Made by a program: the position numbers and the translations under genes. This document shows positions 37,884-47,383 of a stretch of 64,000 bases of DNA, one piece after another. Where the stretch lies: contig NZ_JWIC01000001.1 of the NCBI RefSeq assembly GCF_000814765.1, positions 231,001 through 295,000 of the forward strand. Direction: 5' to 3'. The notes below the pieces were generated by a model. It did not search any database and had not been told where the DNA came from. It worked only from the letters and a program-made list of their open reading frames with translations. The DNA comes from Pseudoalteromonas luteoviolacea (GTDB taxonomy: Bacteria; Pseudomonadota; Gammaproteobacteria; Enterobacterales; Alteromonadaceae). Numbering within the stretch: the first letter of the stretch is position 1; every line of letters starts with the position of its first letter.

Positions 37884-38357
37884 TCAGGCTTGATATTCGA
37901 TTCTATTGATATACCACAGGGCTTCACCTTGGGGAGTTTTTACCATGAAATCATCATCAACTGACTTACCGAGTAGCGCTCTTGCCATCGGTGAGTCTAT
38001 AGAAATATAGTCATTGCGTTCATAAATTTCATCCGGACCGACAATTCTGAAATTTTTGATTTCACCATCGTCGTTCTCAATTTCAACCCAAGCACCAAAA
38101 TAGACCTTTCCAGCTTGCTGTGGATCATACTCAACGACCTTTAAATCGGGTAGTCGTTTTCGTAAATATCTTACACGGCGATCAATTTGTCTGAGCAAGC
38201 GTTTGTTAAACGTATAGTCGGCGTTTTCTGAGCGATCGCCGAGGCTGGCGGCCCAATTGACTATTTTGGTTATTTCAGGACGTTTTTCAAACCAGAGGTG
38301 ATCATGTTCCTGCTGTAATTTTCGATACCCTTCGGGTGTAATTAAGTTCGTTTTCAT
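37884..38357 (-). CDS. greB: Transcription elongation factor GreB
   Basis: GreB rescues backtracked RNA polymerase by stimulating transcript cleavage. The 157-residue protein has the N-terminal coiled coil (LITPEGYRKLQQEHDHLWFEKRP, shown in part) with the tip acidic residues. The C-terminal FKBP-like domain carries SPMARALLGKSVDDDF. The W-rich RPEITKIVNWAASLGDRSEN segment fits GreB better than GreA. It is divergent from ompR with about 146 bases between them. Confidence 0.96.
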   Translation of the reverse strand: MKTNLITPEGYRKLQQEHDHLWFEKRPEITKIVNWAASLGDRSENADYTFNKRLLRQIDRRVRYLRKRLPDLKVVEYDPQQAGKVYFGAWVEIENDDGEIKNFRIVGPDEIYERNDYISIDSPMARALLGKSVDDDFMVKTPQGEALWYINRIEYQA

Positions 38358-38503
38358 AATGTACTATATTAAAAAACCTATAAAGGTACGCATATTTGAA
38401 AGTTGTAACGTTCAGTAACAATCTTATCAGTACGTTATGGTGTCTAAGCAGCTTAATTTCAATTATATTTAACCAATAGTTAAATGATAACAAGAAGAAT
38501 CAG

Positions 38504-39223
38504 ATGGGAAACGAAACAACAAAAGTATTGGTCGTTGATGACGATATGAGATTGCGCAGCTTGTTAGAGCGCTATTTAGTCGAACAGGGCTTCATTGTTA
38601 GAAGTGCTGCAAATGCAGAGCAAATGGATAGGTTGCTTGAAAGAGAAAACTTCCACTTGATGGTATTGGATCTCATGTTACCTGGTGAAGATGGATTATC
38701 GATTTGTCGACGTCTCAGACAAAAAGAAAATGAGATCCCCATTGTCATGCTGACAGCAAAAGGGGATGAAGTTGATCGTATTATTGGCTTAGAGTTAGGT
38801 GCGGACGACTATTTACCAAAACCCTTTAACCCAAGAGAGTTGCTGGCTCGTATTAAAGCTGTGTTACGCAGAAAGACAAAAGAAGTGCCAGGTGCGCCAG
38901 CTGCACAAGAAAATGAAGTCGAATTTGGTATTTTCAAACTCAACTTGGCGACCAGAGAAATGCAAAAGGGGGATGAGACGATTGCCCTAACAAGCGGAGA
39001 GTTTGCGGTTTTAAAAGCGCTGGTAAGCCATCCCAGAGAGCCTTTAAGTCGAGATAAATTAATGAATTTGGCCCGAGGGCGAGACTATAGTGCATTGGAA
39101 CGCAGTATCGATGTTCAAGTGTCTCGATTACGCCGTATGATTGAAGAGGATGCTTCTAACCCAAGATACATCCAAACGGTGTGGGGGTTGGGGTACGTAT
39201 TTGTGCCCGACGGCGAAAAGTAA
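38504..39223 (+). CDS. ompR: Osmolarity response regulator OmpR
   Basis: OmpR is a DNA-binding response regulator of porin genes and other envelope functions. The 239-residue protein has the receiver domain with Asp12/Asp13 and phosphoacceptor Asp56 in [12 protein letters not shown], the switch MLTAKGDE and the Lys in [12 protein letters not shown]. The C-terminal winged helix contains [17 protein letters not shown]. Its stop overlaps the envZ start (TAATG), giving the classical two-gene operon. Confidence 0.97.
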   Translation: MGNETTKVLVVDDDMRLRSLLERYLVEQGFIVRSAANAEQMDRLLERENFHLMVLDLMLPGEDGLSICRRLRQKENEIPIVMLTAKGDEVDRIIGLELGADDYLPKPFNPRELLARIKAVLRRKTKEVPGAPAAQENEVEFGIFKLNLATREMQKGDETIALTSGEFAVLKALVSHPREPLSRDKLMNLARGRDYSALERSIDVQVSRLRRMIEEDASNPRYIQTVWGLGYVFVPDGEK

Positions 39224-40524
39224 TGGGTATTTTTCCTCGTAGTGCGTTTGGCCAGACGGTATTCTTTGTCGCAGCTTTGCTATTGATAAACCAAATCGTC
39301 TCCTATATTACCGTCACTTTATATGTTTTTAAGCCGACTTTTGAGCAGGTCAATTTGATGCTCGCGAAACAGGTTAAAACCGTATTTATTGACTGGGAAG
39401 AAGGCGTTGAAGTGGACTCGGCGTTATCGGATAAGTTTTTTGAGATAACCGGCATCGAGGTGATGACACAAAAAGATGCGTATAGAAATGGACTGGGTCA
39501 AGCGCGTGAGTACAGCTTGTTATCCCGAAGTATGTCTGAGCAGTTAAACGGCTCAGCACGTGTCAGAATTAGCCAAGGCGATCCTGTTGTATACTGGGTT
39601 GAAGCACCACAAGCACCAGGCTATTGGGTCAGGGTGCCTTTAACCGGTTTTTCTGAAACTAAGTTAGAGTTTTTGGTCTTTTACTTATCAAGTATTGGCT
39701 TTTTAAGTGTTTTGGGAGGATGGCTCTTTGCAAGGCATTTGAACAGGCCGTTAAAAGCATTGCAAACGGCTGCCAGCAGGGTAGGAGTAGGAGACTTTTC
39801 TACACGCTTAGTTGAGCAGGGGTCAACAGAGGTCATTGAAGTGACCAAAGCCTTCAATCAAATGTCTAAAGGGATCGCTGAGCTAGAAAGTGACCGCCGG
39901 TTACTGATGGCTGGTGTATCACATGACTTGCGTACACCATTGACTCGCATTCGCCTGGCAACAGAAATGATGTCGGATGAGGAAGCGTATCTAAAAGAAG
40001 GGATCATTGATGACATCGAAGATATGAACGCGATCATTGATCAATTTATTGAATACCTGCGCCATCATAGCAGTGGTGAAATGAATAAAGAAAATGTCAA
40101 TGCGCTGGTCGAGGAAGTGGTTCACGCTGAACAGCAACATAAGCGCATTATTAATGTCAGCTTGGCTGAGACTGCACCTTGGGTAGTGGCAAATCATGTA
40201 GCATTAAAACGTGTTTTAACCAACATGATTGAGAATGCCATCAAATACTCAGAAGATGAGATAGATGTGAGCACTCAAGCGGATATTAAAAATAAACGGG
40301 TCGTGATCCAAGTGAAAGACCGAGGCCCTGGTATTCCTGAATCTGAGCTGGAATCGGTGTTTGAGCCATTTAAGCAAGGCGATCAAGCCAGGGGGTCAGA
40401 TGGTAGCGGTTTGGGTTTGGCAATTATCAAACGTATTGTGGCAACACATGGTGGTAAGGTGTCTTTGAGGAATAGATCGAAAGGGGGCTTATGCGCTGAG
40501 GTGCAGCTGCCACTGTGTAAATAA
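39223..40524 (+). CDS. envZ: Osmosensor histidine kinase EnvZ
   Basis: EnvZ phosphorylates OmpR. The start is the ATG at 39223, overlapping the ompR stop; the open frame upstream is inside ompR. The 433-residue protein has two membrane helices (about 10-35 and 152-170), a periplasmic loop, HAMP ([18 protein letters not shown]) and His234 in [14 protein letters not shown]. The catalytic domain has the N box [10 protein letters not shown] and the G boxes DRGPGIP and GSGLGLAI. A hairpin follows immediately at 40531. Confidence 0.96.
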   Translation: MGIFPRSAFGQTVFFVAALLLINQIVSYITVTLYVFKPTFEQVNLMLAKQVKTVFIDWEEGVEVDSALSDKFFEITGIEVMTQKDAYRNGLGQAREYSLLSRSMSEQLNGSARVRISQGDPVVYWVEAPQAPGYWVRVPLTGFSETKLEFLVFYLSSIGFLSVLGGWLFARHLNRPLKALQTAASRVGVGDFSTRLVEQGSTEVIEVTKAFNQMSKGIAELESDRRLLMAGVSHDLRTPLTRIRLATEMMSDEEAYLKEGIIDDIEDMNAIIDQFIEYLRHHSSGEMNKENVNALVEEVVHAEQQHKRIINVSLAETAPWVVANHVALKRVLTNMIENAIKYSEDEIDVSTQADIKNKRVVIQVKDRGPGIPESELESVFEPFKQGDQARGSDGSGLGLAIIKRIVATHGGKVSLRNRSKGGLCAEVQLPLCK

Positions 40525-40530
40525 CCATTG

Positions 40531-40560
40531 AATTGGCAGCTTGGGGTCAAGCTGCCAATT
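40531..40560. terminator. Perfect 13-bp hairpin between envZ and the small peptide gene
   Basis: AATTGGCAGCTTG at 40531-40543 pairs with CAAGCTGCCAATT at 40548-40560 around GGGT. It lies between convergent genes and can act on both. A T-run is lacking on both sides, so termination strength is uncertain. A second small palindrome (GTAGAT/ATCTAC) lies at 40564-40577. Confidence 0.7.
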
Positions 40561-40569
40561 ATCGTAGAT

Positions 40570-40740
40570 TTATCTACCGCATGTTGATGTACACACAGCA
40601 GGGTGCGTTGGACAAATTAGCCAACTGTTTTGTGGTGCCATACGTGTTTTACGAGCGCCGGCAATTTCTTTAGTAAGTGCAGCGTTAATCTGATTGTCTT
40701 GTAAGCTTTTAAGTGCTTTTTTCTTCAAATTTAATTTCAT
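40570..40740 (-). CDS. 56-residue peptide with leader-plus-core layout (RiPP or bacteriocin-like precursor candidate)
   Basis: I found this gene by translating the minus strand of the envZ-pckA gap; it is too short for routine gene calling. The ATG at 40740 is preceded by AAGGATTAAATC, a strong ribosome binding site at 7-base spacing, and the frame ends TAA at 40570. The N-terminal half is basic and helical (MKLNLKKKALKSLQDNQ) and leads to LTKEIAGA at residues 22-29, which resembles the degenerate double-glycine cleavage site of exported peptide leaders. The rest holds a WLICPTHPAVCTSTCGR tail with three Cys (43, 50, 54), Thr and Ser, suitable for disulfides or thioether rings. No modification enzyme or C39 peptidase is in the window. 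Gene status is likely; the precursor role is inference. Confidence 0.72.
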   Translation of the reverse strand: MKLNLKKKALKSLQDNQINAALTKEIAGARKTRMAPQNSWLICPTHPAVCTSTCGR

Positions 40741-41064
40741 GATTTAATCCTTTTCTCATTATTGATTGATAAGCGAGGTGACCTGAACCTCACTAACTAC
40801 CCTAAACAGAACGATACGTCGTGTAAATCATACGTAGTTGAGCATTATTCAACCTGAATACCTATAGAATTGAACTTTTGTACATGCGCTCACGGGGCTT
40901 TGGAATGTAAGCGAGTTGGACCTGCTTAAACTGCTGATAATGAAACATGCATGATAGATGTTAGCTTGGGTCGACTGCTGGATAGTTAAAGTGGCCAGTC
41001 ACTGATCTACAGGCATAAAAAAACGCCCAACGAGGGGCGCCTTTGATAAAGGAAAAGGTATTGC
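40741..41064 (-). other. Intergenic region upstream of the small peptide gene
   Basis: The 324 bases between the peptide gene and the pckA stop hold the ribosome binding site of the peptide gene (AAGGA on the minus strand at about 40748-40752), a small GAGGT/ACCTC inverted repeat near 40776-40792 and, at the far end, the pckA terminator. The peptide promoter should lie here, but I see no strong consensus match. No other convincing coding frame is present. Confidence 0.5.
41017..41039 (-). terminator. Rho-independent terminator of pckA
   Basis: On the minus strand CGCCC (from 41035-41039) pairs with GGGCG (from 41024-41028) around a six-base loop, followed by seven T from 41017-41023. It lies 25 bases after the pckA stop and separates pckA from the peptide gene. 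Confidence 0.88.
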
Positions 41065-42603
41065 TTAACCGCGAGGACCTGCTGACTTAATCGCGTCAGA
41101 TACGTCGTATTTTTCGAAGTTAGCTTTAAAGTCTGCTGCTAGCTTGGCTGCATACTCTGCATACTTGTCTTTATCTTCCCACGTGTTGATTGGGTTAAGT
41201 AGTTTCTCGTCTACGCCGTCCACAGACACAGGGATGTCTAAGTTCAATGCTTCAATATGTTGTGTTTCAACACCTTCTAATGTGTCATTCACGATAGCAT
41301 CAATAACAGCACGTGTTGTCGGAATATCAAAACGCTTACCAACACCGTAAGGACCACCTGTCCAACCTGTATTGACTAGGTAAACTTTTGCGCCAAATTC
41401 ACGTACACGCTTCATCAACAACTCAGCATAAACACCTGCTGGACGTGGGAAGAATGGTGCACCAAAACACGTTGAGAATGTAGACTCGATATCAGATGTT
41501 GAGCCGATCTCTGTTGAACCAACTTTGGCAGTGTAACCACTTAGGAAGTGATATGCCGCGGCTTCTTCAGACAGGATAGACACTGGAGGCAATACACCAC
41601 TTACGTCACACGTTAAGAATACCACTGCACGAGGCTCACCTGCACGGTTTTCTACTTTACGCTTTTCAACGTGCTCAAGTGGGTAAGCGGCGCGCGTGTT
41701 TTGCGTTAAACTTGTGTCAGCAAAGTCAGGTACACGGTGCTCATCAAGTACCACATTTTCTAGGATTGTACCGAACTTAATCGCGTTCCAAATTACTGGC
41801 TCATTCTTTTGTGAAAGGTCGATACATTTTGCGTAACAACCGCCTTCAATGTTGAATACACTGCCAGGTGCCCAGCCGTGCTCATCATCACCGATAAGGA
41901 AACGCTTAGGGTCTGCTGAAAGCGTGGTTTTACCTGTACCAGATAGACCAAAGAACAAGGTTGTGTCGCCTGCTTCACCAACGTTCGCACTACAGTGCAT
42001 AGGTAGAACACCTTTAGCTGGCAGTAGGAAGTTCTGTACAGAGAACATCGACTTTTTCATTTCACCGGCGTAATGCATACCTGCGATGAGCACTTTGCGC
42101 TCTGCAAAGTTGATAATAACAGTACCATCGCTGTTTGTGCCATCACGTTCTGGGTCACATACAAAAGAAGGTACGTTCATTACCTGCCATTGGGGTAAAT
42201 CAGCTGCATTGTATTTGCTAGGTTCGATAAACATGTTTTTAGCAAAGATATGGTGCCAAGCCGTCTCAGTAGTAACGACTACTGGTAAATAGTGCTCAGG
42301 ATCTGAACCAACTTCTAAGTGAGAGACAAAGTGGTCGTTGCTGTGCACGTGTGCTTCTACACGAGCCCAAAGAGCATCAAACTTTTCTGCATCGAATGGA
42401 CGGTTGACGTTACCCCATTGGATGTCATTTTCTGTGCTTGGCTCTTTAACAATAAAACGGTCGTTAGGAGAGCGACCTGTACGGCGGCCTGTTTTTGCTA
42501 CAAAAGCTCCATTCGCTGCTAAAGTCCCTTCACCACGCGAGATAGCGTGTTCGACAAGTTCAGCTGCAGTTAAATCGACAAAACGAGTAGCGCTTGAAGT
42601 CAT
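41065..42603 (-). CDS. pckA: Phosphoenolpyruvate carboxykinase (ATP)
   Basis: PckA converts oxaloacetate and ATP to phosphoenolpyruvate, the entry to gluconeogenesis. The 512-residue protein has the substrate Arg region [11 protein letters not shown], the kinase-1a loop [16 protein letters not shown], the metal-binding LIGDDEHGW, the [14 protein letters not shown] segment, and the Lys/His Mn ligands in AGEMKKSMF and MHCSANVG. It is slightly shorter than E. coli PckA (about 540) because of a short N-terminus. It follows hslO on the same strand but behind a terminator, and a pair of palindromes lies in its leader. Confidence 0.97.
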   Translation of the reverse strand: MTSSATRFVDLTAAELVEHAISRGEGTLAANGAFVAKTGRRTGRSPNDRFIVKEPSTENDIQWGNVNRPFDAEKFDALWARVEAHVHSNDHFVSHLEVGSDPEHYLPVVVTTETAWHHIFAKNMFIEPSKYNAADLPQWQVMNVPSFVCDPERDGTNSDGTVIINFAERKVLIAGMHYAGEMKKSMFSVQNFLLPAKGVLPMHCSANVGEAGDTTLFFGLSGTGKTTLSADPKRFLIGDDEHGWAPGSVFNIEGGCYAKCIDLSQKNEPVIWNAIKFGTILENVVLDEHRVPDFADTSLTQNTRAAYPLEHVEKRKVENRAGEPRAVVFLTCDVSGVLPPVSILSEEAAAYHFLSGYTAKVGSTEIGSTSDIESTFSTCFGAPFFPRPAGVYAELLMKRVREFGAKVYLVNTGWTGGPYGVGKRFDIPTTRAVIDAIVNDTLEGVETQHIEALNLDIPVSVDGVDEKLLNPINTWEDKDKYAEYAAKLAADFKANFEKYDVSDAIKSAGPRG

Positions 42604-42751
42604 GTTTATACCTAAATGTGAGAATTGAACGGGATAGCTCTGGTTATTAAGTACCTAAAGCTTGAAATTATACTAACAGAAGCATTTGAGATATTCGAGC
42701 CCTAAAGGGGGCAGAAATTGCAATTTTTTGACAAAAAAACTGAATAATTTC

Positions 42752-42801
42752 AATGATACCGGTGTCATAAAAGTTGGCGTTTTAATGACACCGGTATCAT
42801 T
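42752..42801 (-). promoter_or_regulatory. Paired palindromic operators upstream of pckA (LacI-family type)
   Basis: ATGATACCGGTGTCAT at 42753-42768 and ATGACACCGGTATCAT at 42785-42800 are reverse complements. Each is itself nearly palindromic around a central CCGG, the style of LacI/GntR-type regulators (E. coli GntR sites read ATGTTACC then GTAACAT). The centres are 32 bp apart, about three helical turns, which suits two dimers on one face of the DNA. They lie about 150 bases upstream of the pckA ATG and beyond the hslO terminator, so control of pckA by a sugar-responsive repressor is the simplest reading. Confidence 0.7.
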
Positions 42802-42810
42802 TTTTTCCAA

Positions 42811-42837
42811 ATAAAAAGCCGCCAAAATGGCGGCTTT
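42811..42837 (-). terminator. Rho-independent terminator of the hslR-hslO operon
   Basis: AAAGCCGCC at 42815-42823 pairs with GGCGGCTTT at 42829-42837 around five bases. On the minus strand the stem is followed by TTTTTATTT. It lies about 30 bases after the hslO stop. Confidence 0.9.
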
Positions 42838-42864
42838 AACTGAAATGAGTTGGATGTACCCTAT

Positions 42865-43710
42865 TTAATTAAAAATAGACTTGATCTCTTGTTCATTAAA
42901 TCGGTAATCAGTAAGACAGTAGTGGCAACTTAATTTAACCTCGCCATGCTGTTCTATATCCTCTAGTAGCGCTTGTTGGCCAACATTGACTAACGCACTG
43001 ATGGTTTTTTCTCGACTACAGCCGCACACAAAGTTGACTTCTTGAGGTTCGAATAACTGAGGATTGTCTTCATGATATAAACGCGTCAACACAGTTTGCG
43101 CGTCAAGGCTCAACAATTCATCAGCTTTAATCGTGTCACTGAGTGCTTCTAAATGCTCAAAGTCACTTTGTGACTTTTCTTTATTAACAGGCAATACCTG
43201 TAAGAATAAACCAGCCGCTTTGACGGTCTCTGCATTTATCTGTGTCGCAAACCACAGCCTTGTTCTCAACTGCTCTGATTGCTCAAAGTAATCTTCTAAA
43301 CATTTTGCAAGAGAGTCTGATGTTAAAGGCACGACACCTTGGTATCTTTCACCTTTCACAGGAGATATGGTGATGATCATATGGCCTTTGCCGATGAGGT
43401 CGCTGATCCCAGAACCGGTGATCTGACCTTCTACTCTTGCAATACCACGCATGTTTTGCTGATGGTCACCATTGATCACGGCATATTTTACAGGGCCGTC
43501 ACCTTGAAGCTGAACGGCAATGTCACCTTCAAACTTCAGTGTTGCTGTTAATAGGCTCGTTGCAACGAGTAATTCGCCTAGCAACGTTTGTACTTCTGTT
43601 GGGTAGTTATGACCTGCAACAATGTCTTTCAGTGTATGCTCGACTTGTACTAACTCACCTCGTACATCGAGATCATCAAAAATATAACGATGAAGTAAAT
43701 CTTGTTTCAT
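42865..43710 (-). CDS. hslO: Redox-regulated chaperone Hsp33
   Basis: Hsp33 is an ATP-independent holdase activated by oxidation of a zinc-binding cysteine cluster. The 281-residue protein has the N-terminal domain (LHRYIFDDLDVRGELVQ) and the C-terminal zinc motif made of VCGCSREK and SCHYC, about 30 residues apart. This is the CxC plus CxxC pattern of the family. It lies just downstream of hslR, as in E. coli. Confidence 0.97.
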   Translation of the reverse strand: MKQDLLHRYIFDDLDVRGELVQVEHTLKDIVAGHNYPTEVQTLLGELLVATSLLTATLKFEGDIAVQLQGDGPVKYAVINGDHQQNMRGIARVEGQITGSGISDLIGKGHMIITISPVKGERYQGVVPLTSDSLAKCLEDYFEQSEQLRTRLWFATQINAETVKAAGLFLQVLPVNKEKSQSDFEHLEALSDTIKADELLSLDAQTVLTRLYHEDNPQLFEPQEVNFVCGCSREKTISALVNVGQQALLEDIEQHGEVKLSCHYCLTDYRFNEQEIKSIFN

Positions 43711-43720
43711 CTATAAGACC

Positions 43721-44131
43721 CTAATTTGATTTTAACTTTAGCAGCTCGCGTCGCTGCTTTTTATCTGGCTTGTGCTCGGGGCGCGGTGCGAAGAAACTAT
43801 TGTTTTTTCTAGCAATGGCGTTCTGAGCGCGCTTTTCGATGCTGTCTGCGGACTCTTCATAGAGTGTTTGAGCGATCGGAGCGGCTTGACGTTTATCCAT
43901 TAACTTTAACACTGTGATGTGCTTTTCGTCGTGACCCTGGGCTAATTCGATGACGGCGCCAACATCGACATGACGGCTGGGCTTGCACCTTTGGCCGTTG
44001 TATTTGACTTTCCCACCTTGGATCATTTCGCGGGCAATTGAGCGTGTTTTATAAAACCGCGCGGCCCACAGCCATTTGTCCAATCTGACTTTTGCATCAT
44101 CTTGGTTGTTTTCTGGATTGACTTTTGTCAC
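43721..44131 (-). CDS. hslR: Heat shock protein 15, S4-domain RNA-binding protein
   Basis: Hsp15 binds 50S subunits that carry stalled nascent chains and helps recycle them. The 136-residue protein has the S4 domain at about residues 15-70 (VRLDKWLWAARFYKTRSIA, GGKVKYNGQRCKPS) and a basic C-terminal tail (KPDKKQRRELLKLK). It precedes hslO by 10 bases on the same strand. The divergent type II secretion operon begins 266 bases away. Confidence 0.95.
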   Translation of the reverse strand: MTKVNPENNQDDAKVRLDKWLWAARFYKTRSIAREMIQGGKVKYNGQRCKPSRHVDVGAVIELAQGHDEKHITVLKLMDKRQAAPIAQTLYEESADSIEKRAQNAIARKNNSFFAPRPEHKPDKKQRRELLKLKSN

Positions 44132-44397
44132 AATTCTTTAACTACGTTGCTGGCGACTTGCTCGATGGTGAAATTTATCATATTTTAACCGTCAAAAAAA
44201 GCACACTGCCCGTTAGGTCAAGGAATGGCATATTATGATTAGTTGAACAAATGGTTAATACTGTGTTCAGGTAAGTCATGTCATATCTTGTACCGATTTA
44301 ATTTAAAGTTTCACATTTGCGCGCTTGTTGAATCGAAGTCTAAACGGTACACTGAGGCGCTTAATAGAATAAAAAAAGTCTCATTAAAGAATTTTAT

Positions 44398-45294
44398 ATG
44401 GAATTACAAATACAGCAGTTACAGAAAATATTACAAGGGTTGCCCCACGCAAAGCTTAGTCGCGCAGTGGTGTTCTTAGCTGTTGTATATATTGCATTTT
44501 TACTGTCTCAACTATTTTGGTTACTGTTCCCTAAACCAGACTCTTCGCCCATTAGTCTCACGCCAAATCAAACGCAAAACGCAGCTCAAACGGTCAGTAG
44601 TGCGTCTATTTTGGCGCAGCATATTTTCGGAAAAGCGAATGAAAAACCCAAAGAAGAAGATAAGCCTAAACCGGTTATTTCTAATGCGCCTGAGACACGC
44701 TTGAATGTAAAACTCACCGGTATTGTTGCTGTGAGTAAAAATGACAGTGCAGGTCTTGCGATTATCGACTCGCAAGGACGGCAAGAGACTTATTTGGTTC
44801 AAGATGTCATTAAAGGGACGCGAGCAAAGTTGGCGCAAGTCCTGCCTGATCGCGTTATTTTAGATGTCAGTGGACGATTTGAAACCTTAATGTTAGATGG
44901 CCTAGACTTTACACAGCAAGTCGCTATGCCAACAACGCCTAAACGCAGTGCCGCGCCTAAAGAAAGTCGTATTAGCGAAAGTACGCGCTCCGAACTTGCA
45001 CAACGTCGCCAAGAGCTCTTAAATGAACCAGGTAAGCTGTTTGACTATATAAGAATTTCACCAGAGCGTCGCAATGGCCAACTTGTTGGTTATCGTTTAC
45101 GTCCTGGAAAAGATCCTGAACTTTTCAAAAAGATGGGTCTCAAAAATAACGATCTGGCCATTGCGATAAATGGCTATCAACTCACGGATATGAAACAGGC
45201 TATGACGGCGATGAACGAACTCAGAGAGAGTACCGATGCCAACATAACTATTGAGCGCGAAGGCCGCACTTTAGATGTGCAATTCAGCCTGTAA
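44398..45294 (+). CDS. gspC: Type II secretion system protein GspC
   Basis: GspC links the inner-membrane platform to the secretin and helps choose cargo. The 298-residue protein has one membrane helix near residues 22-42 (VVFLAVVYIAFLLSQLFWLL). The periplasmic HR domain follows (RLNVKLTGIVAVSKNDSAGL, with the YLVQDVIKG strand). A C-terminal PDZ-like domain (ISPERRNGQLVGYRLRPGK, LAIAINGYQLTD) completes it. It is the first gene of the operon, and its promoter must lie in the 266-base gap after hslR. Confidence 0.96.
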   Translation: MELQIQQLQKILQGLPHAKLSRAVVFLAVVYIAFLLSQLFWLLFPKPDSSPISLTPNQTQNAAQTVSSASILAQHIFGKANEKPKEEDKPKPVISNAPETRLNVKLTGIVAVSKNDSAGLAIIDSQGRQETYLVQDVIKGTRAKLAQVLPDRVILDVSGRFETLMLDGLDFTQQVAMPTTPKRSAAPKESRISESTRSELAQRRQELLNEPGKLFDYIRISPERRNGQLVGYRLRPGKDPELFKKMGLKNNDLAIAINGYQLTDMKQAMTAMNELRESTDANITIEREGRTLDVQFSL

Positions 45295-45322
45295 AAGACA
45301 CTAATTTTGGAGTTTAAGAATA

Positions 45323-47383
45323 ATGGGTAGAAAGCTACACCTCACAAGAATCAGAAAAGGGTTAGCTAAGTATGCAGCTCTGTTGTTTGCAGCTGGATTG
45401 TCATTGTCTGTGTCTGCGGTTGAGTATGCGGCCAACTTTAAGGGGACTGACATCAATGAGTTCATTCTCATTGTGGGTAAAACGCTCAATAAAACGATAA
45501 TAATAGATCCAAATGTGCGCGGCAACATCAATGTACGTAGCTTCGAATTAATGGATGAAGAGCTTTATTACCAGTTCTTTTTAAGTGTATTAGAAGTCTA
45601 TGGCTATTCGGTTGTAGAAATGCCAAACGGCATCATGAAAGTGGTGCGCAGTTCTGATGCGAAAAAAGCCAACGTCCCACTGGTGAATGATAACAGCGAA
45701 GGCGATGGCGATGTAATGATCACCCGCGTTGTTCAAGTAAAGAATGTATCAGTACAAGAACTAGGTCCGCTTATTCGTCAATTCAGTGACCAAAAAGACG
45801 GGGGTCACGTTACTAACTTCAACTCAGCAAACGTGATGATGTTGACGGGTCATGCCGCGTCGGTAAATCGCTTAGTGAGTATTATCAAATCGGTTGACCA
45901 AGCTGGTGACCAGCGTGTTGATATTGTAAGACTCAAACATGCGACTGCGGATGACGTAGTGCAAGTTGTAGAGAAAATTTACAAAGATACAGGAAAAGGC
46001 CGTGTTCCTGAGTTTTTGATCCCTAAAATCGTTGCTGATGGCAGAACCAATAGCGTGGTTGTGAGCGGTGAAAGCCAAGCGCGCACCAAAGCCATTGAGT
46101 TGATAAAACGCTTGGATGATGAGCTCGAAAACCAAGGCAATACACAGGTATTCTACCTAGATTATGCGAAGGCAGAAGACTTAGTTAAAGTGTTGCAAGG
46201 TGTGAGTAAAACACTGCAAGAAGAAGCGCAAGGGGCTGGTAAAACGACCCGCTCTCGCAGTAATAACCGCAACGAGACAAGTATTGAAGCGCACGATGAA
46301 ACAAACTCATTGGTGATAACCGCGCAGCCAGACACTATGCGTTCGTTGGCAAACGTCATTGAAAAGCTAGATGTGCGCCGTGCACAAGTTTTAGTTGAAG
46401 CGATTGTGGTTGAAGTCCTTGAAGGGGACGGCATCAACTTTGGCTTACAGTGGATCACAGAACAAGGCGGTATGCTGCAATTCAACAATGGTACCACCGT
46501 ACCTGTTGGCGCATTAGCGGTGGCAGCTGAGCAAGCCCGTGACAAAACCATTAAAAGAACCGTCACAGGTGAAAATGCAGAGCTAAATGATTTTGAAGAA
46601 ACAGTTGAAGGTGACTTAAATGCCCTCGGCCAGTTGCTAGGCGGTGTAAATGGTTTAGCCGCAGGTGTCGTTAAAAATGACTGGGGTGCAATTATCCAGG
46701 CGGTGTCGACAGATACGAACTCGAATATTCTAGCAACGCCTTCTGTCACCACCATGGACAATGAAGAAGCGTCTATGATTGTTGGTCAAGAAGTCCCAAT
46801 TATTACAGGCTCTGCAGCGGGTGAAAATAACTCTAACCCATTCCAGACAGTTGACCGCCAAGAAGTGGGTATCAAGCTGAAAGTGACCCCACAGATCAAT
46901 GACGGCACAGCGGTTCAGTTAACGATTGAACAAGAGGTATCGAGTGTCAGCGGGGCGACAGCGGTTGATATTTCCGTGAATAAACGTGCGATTAACACCA
47001 CGGTCATTGCCGATGATGGCGGCATGGTTATTCTGGGTGGTCTAATCGATGAAGATGTACAAGAAAGTGTGTCTAAAGTGCCTCTGCTAGGTGATATTCC
47101 AATTTTAGGTCACTTATTTAAGTCTACTAACACCAGTAAACGTAAGCGTAACTTATTGGTCTTTATTCGCCCGACCATTGTACGTGATAGCCGCAGCATG
47201 AATGAACTGAGTCATGCTAAGTACAAGTTTATTCGTAATGAACAAATTAAAAAGCAAGACGACGGTATCGACTTAATGCCATTCGAAGATGCGCCAGTAT
47301 TGCCTGAGTGGAATGATGCAATGGTATTACCGCCGACTTATGAGCAGTACCTAGGCGAGCAAAACGAGAAGAAAGATGACTGA
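45323..47383 (+). CDS. gspD: Type II secretion system secretin GspD
   Basis: GspD forms the outer-membrane channel. The 686-residue protein has a signal peptide ([13 protein letters not shown]) and the N0-N3 domains ([20 protein letters not shown], repeated [17 protein letters not shown] and [16 protein letters not shown]). The secretin core carries [17 protein letters not shown] and the family end [16 protein letters not shown] with [12 protein letters not shown]. No C-terminal pilotin-binding extension is obvious, and no gspS-like gene is nearby. It overlaps gspE by 8 bases. Confidence 0.97.
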   Translation: MGRKLHLTRIRKGLAKYAALLFAAGLSLSVSAVEYAANFKGTDINEFILIVGKTLNKTIIIDPNVRGNINVRSFELMDEELYYQFFLSVLEVYGYSVVEMPNGIMKVVRSSDAKKANVPLVNDNSEGDGDVMITRVVQVKNVSVQELGPLIRQFSDQKDGGHVTNFNSANVMMLTGHAASVNRLVSIIKSVDQAGDQRVDIVRLKHATADDVVQVVEKIYKDTGKGRVPEFLIPKIVADGRTNSVVVSGESQARTKAIELIKRLDDELENQGNTQVFYLDYAKAEDLVKVLQGVSKTLQEEAQGAGKTTRSRSNNRNETSIEAHDETNSLVITAQPDTMRSLANVIEKLDVRRAQVLVEAIVVEVLEGDGINFGLQWITEQGGMLQFNNGTTVPVGALAVAAEQARDKTIKRTVTGENAELNDFEETVEGDLNALGQLLGGVNGLAAGVVKNDWGAIIQAVSTDTNSNILATPSVTTMDNEEASMIVGQEVPIITGSAAGENNSNPFQTVDRQEVGIKLKVTPQINDGTAVQLTIEQEVSSVSGATAVDISVNKRAINTTVIADDGGMVILGGLIDEDVQESVSKVPLLGDIPILGHLFKSTNTSKRKRNLLVFIRPTIVRDSRSMNELSHAKYKFIRNEQIKKQDDGIDLMPFEDAPVLPEWNDAMVLPPTYEQYLGEQNEKKDD

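Noticed and set aside
40570..40740. Calling the 56-residue peptide a proven lanthipeptide or microcin
   Set aside because: No modification or export gene is nearby and the cleavage motif is degenerate; only a precursor-like layout can be claimed.
44243..44479. 78-codon plus-strand frame ahead of and overlapping gspC
   Set aside because: It overlaps the gspC start out of frame, has no ribosome binding site and its residues look random.
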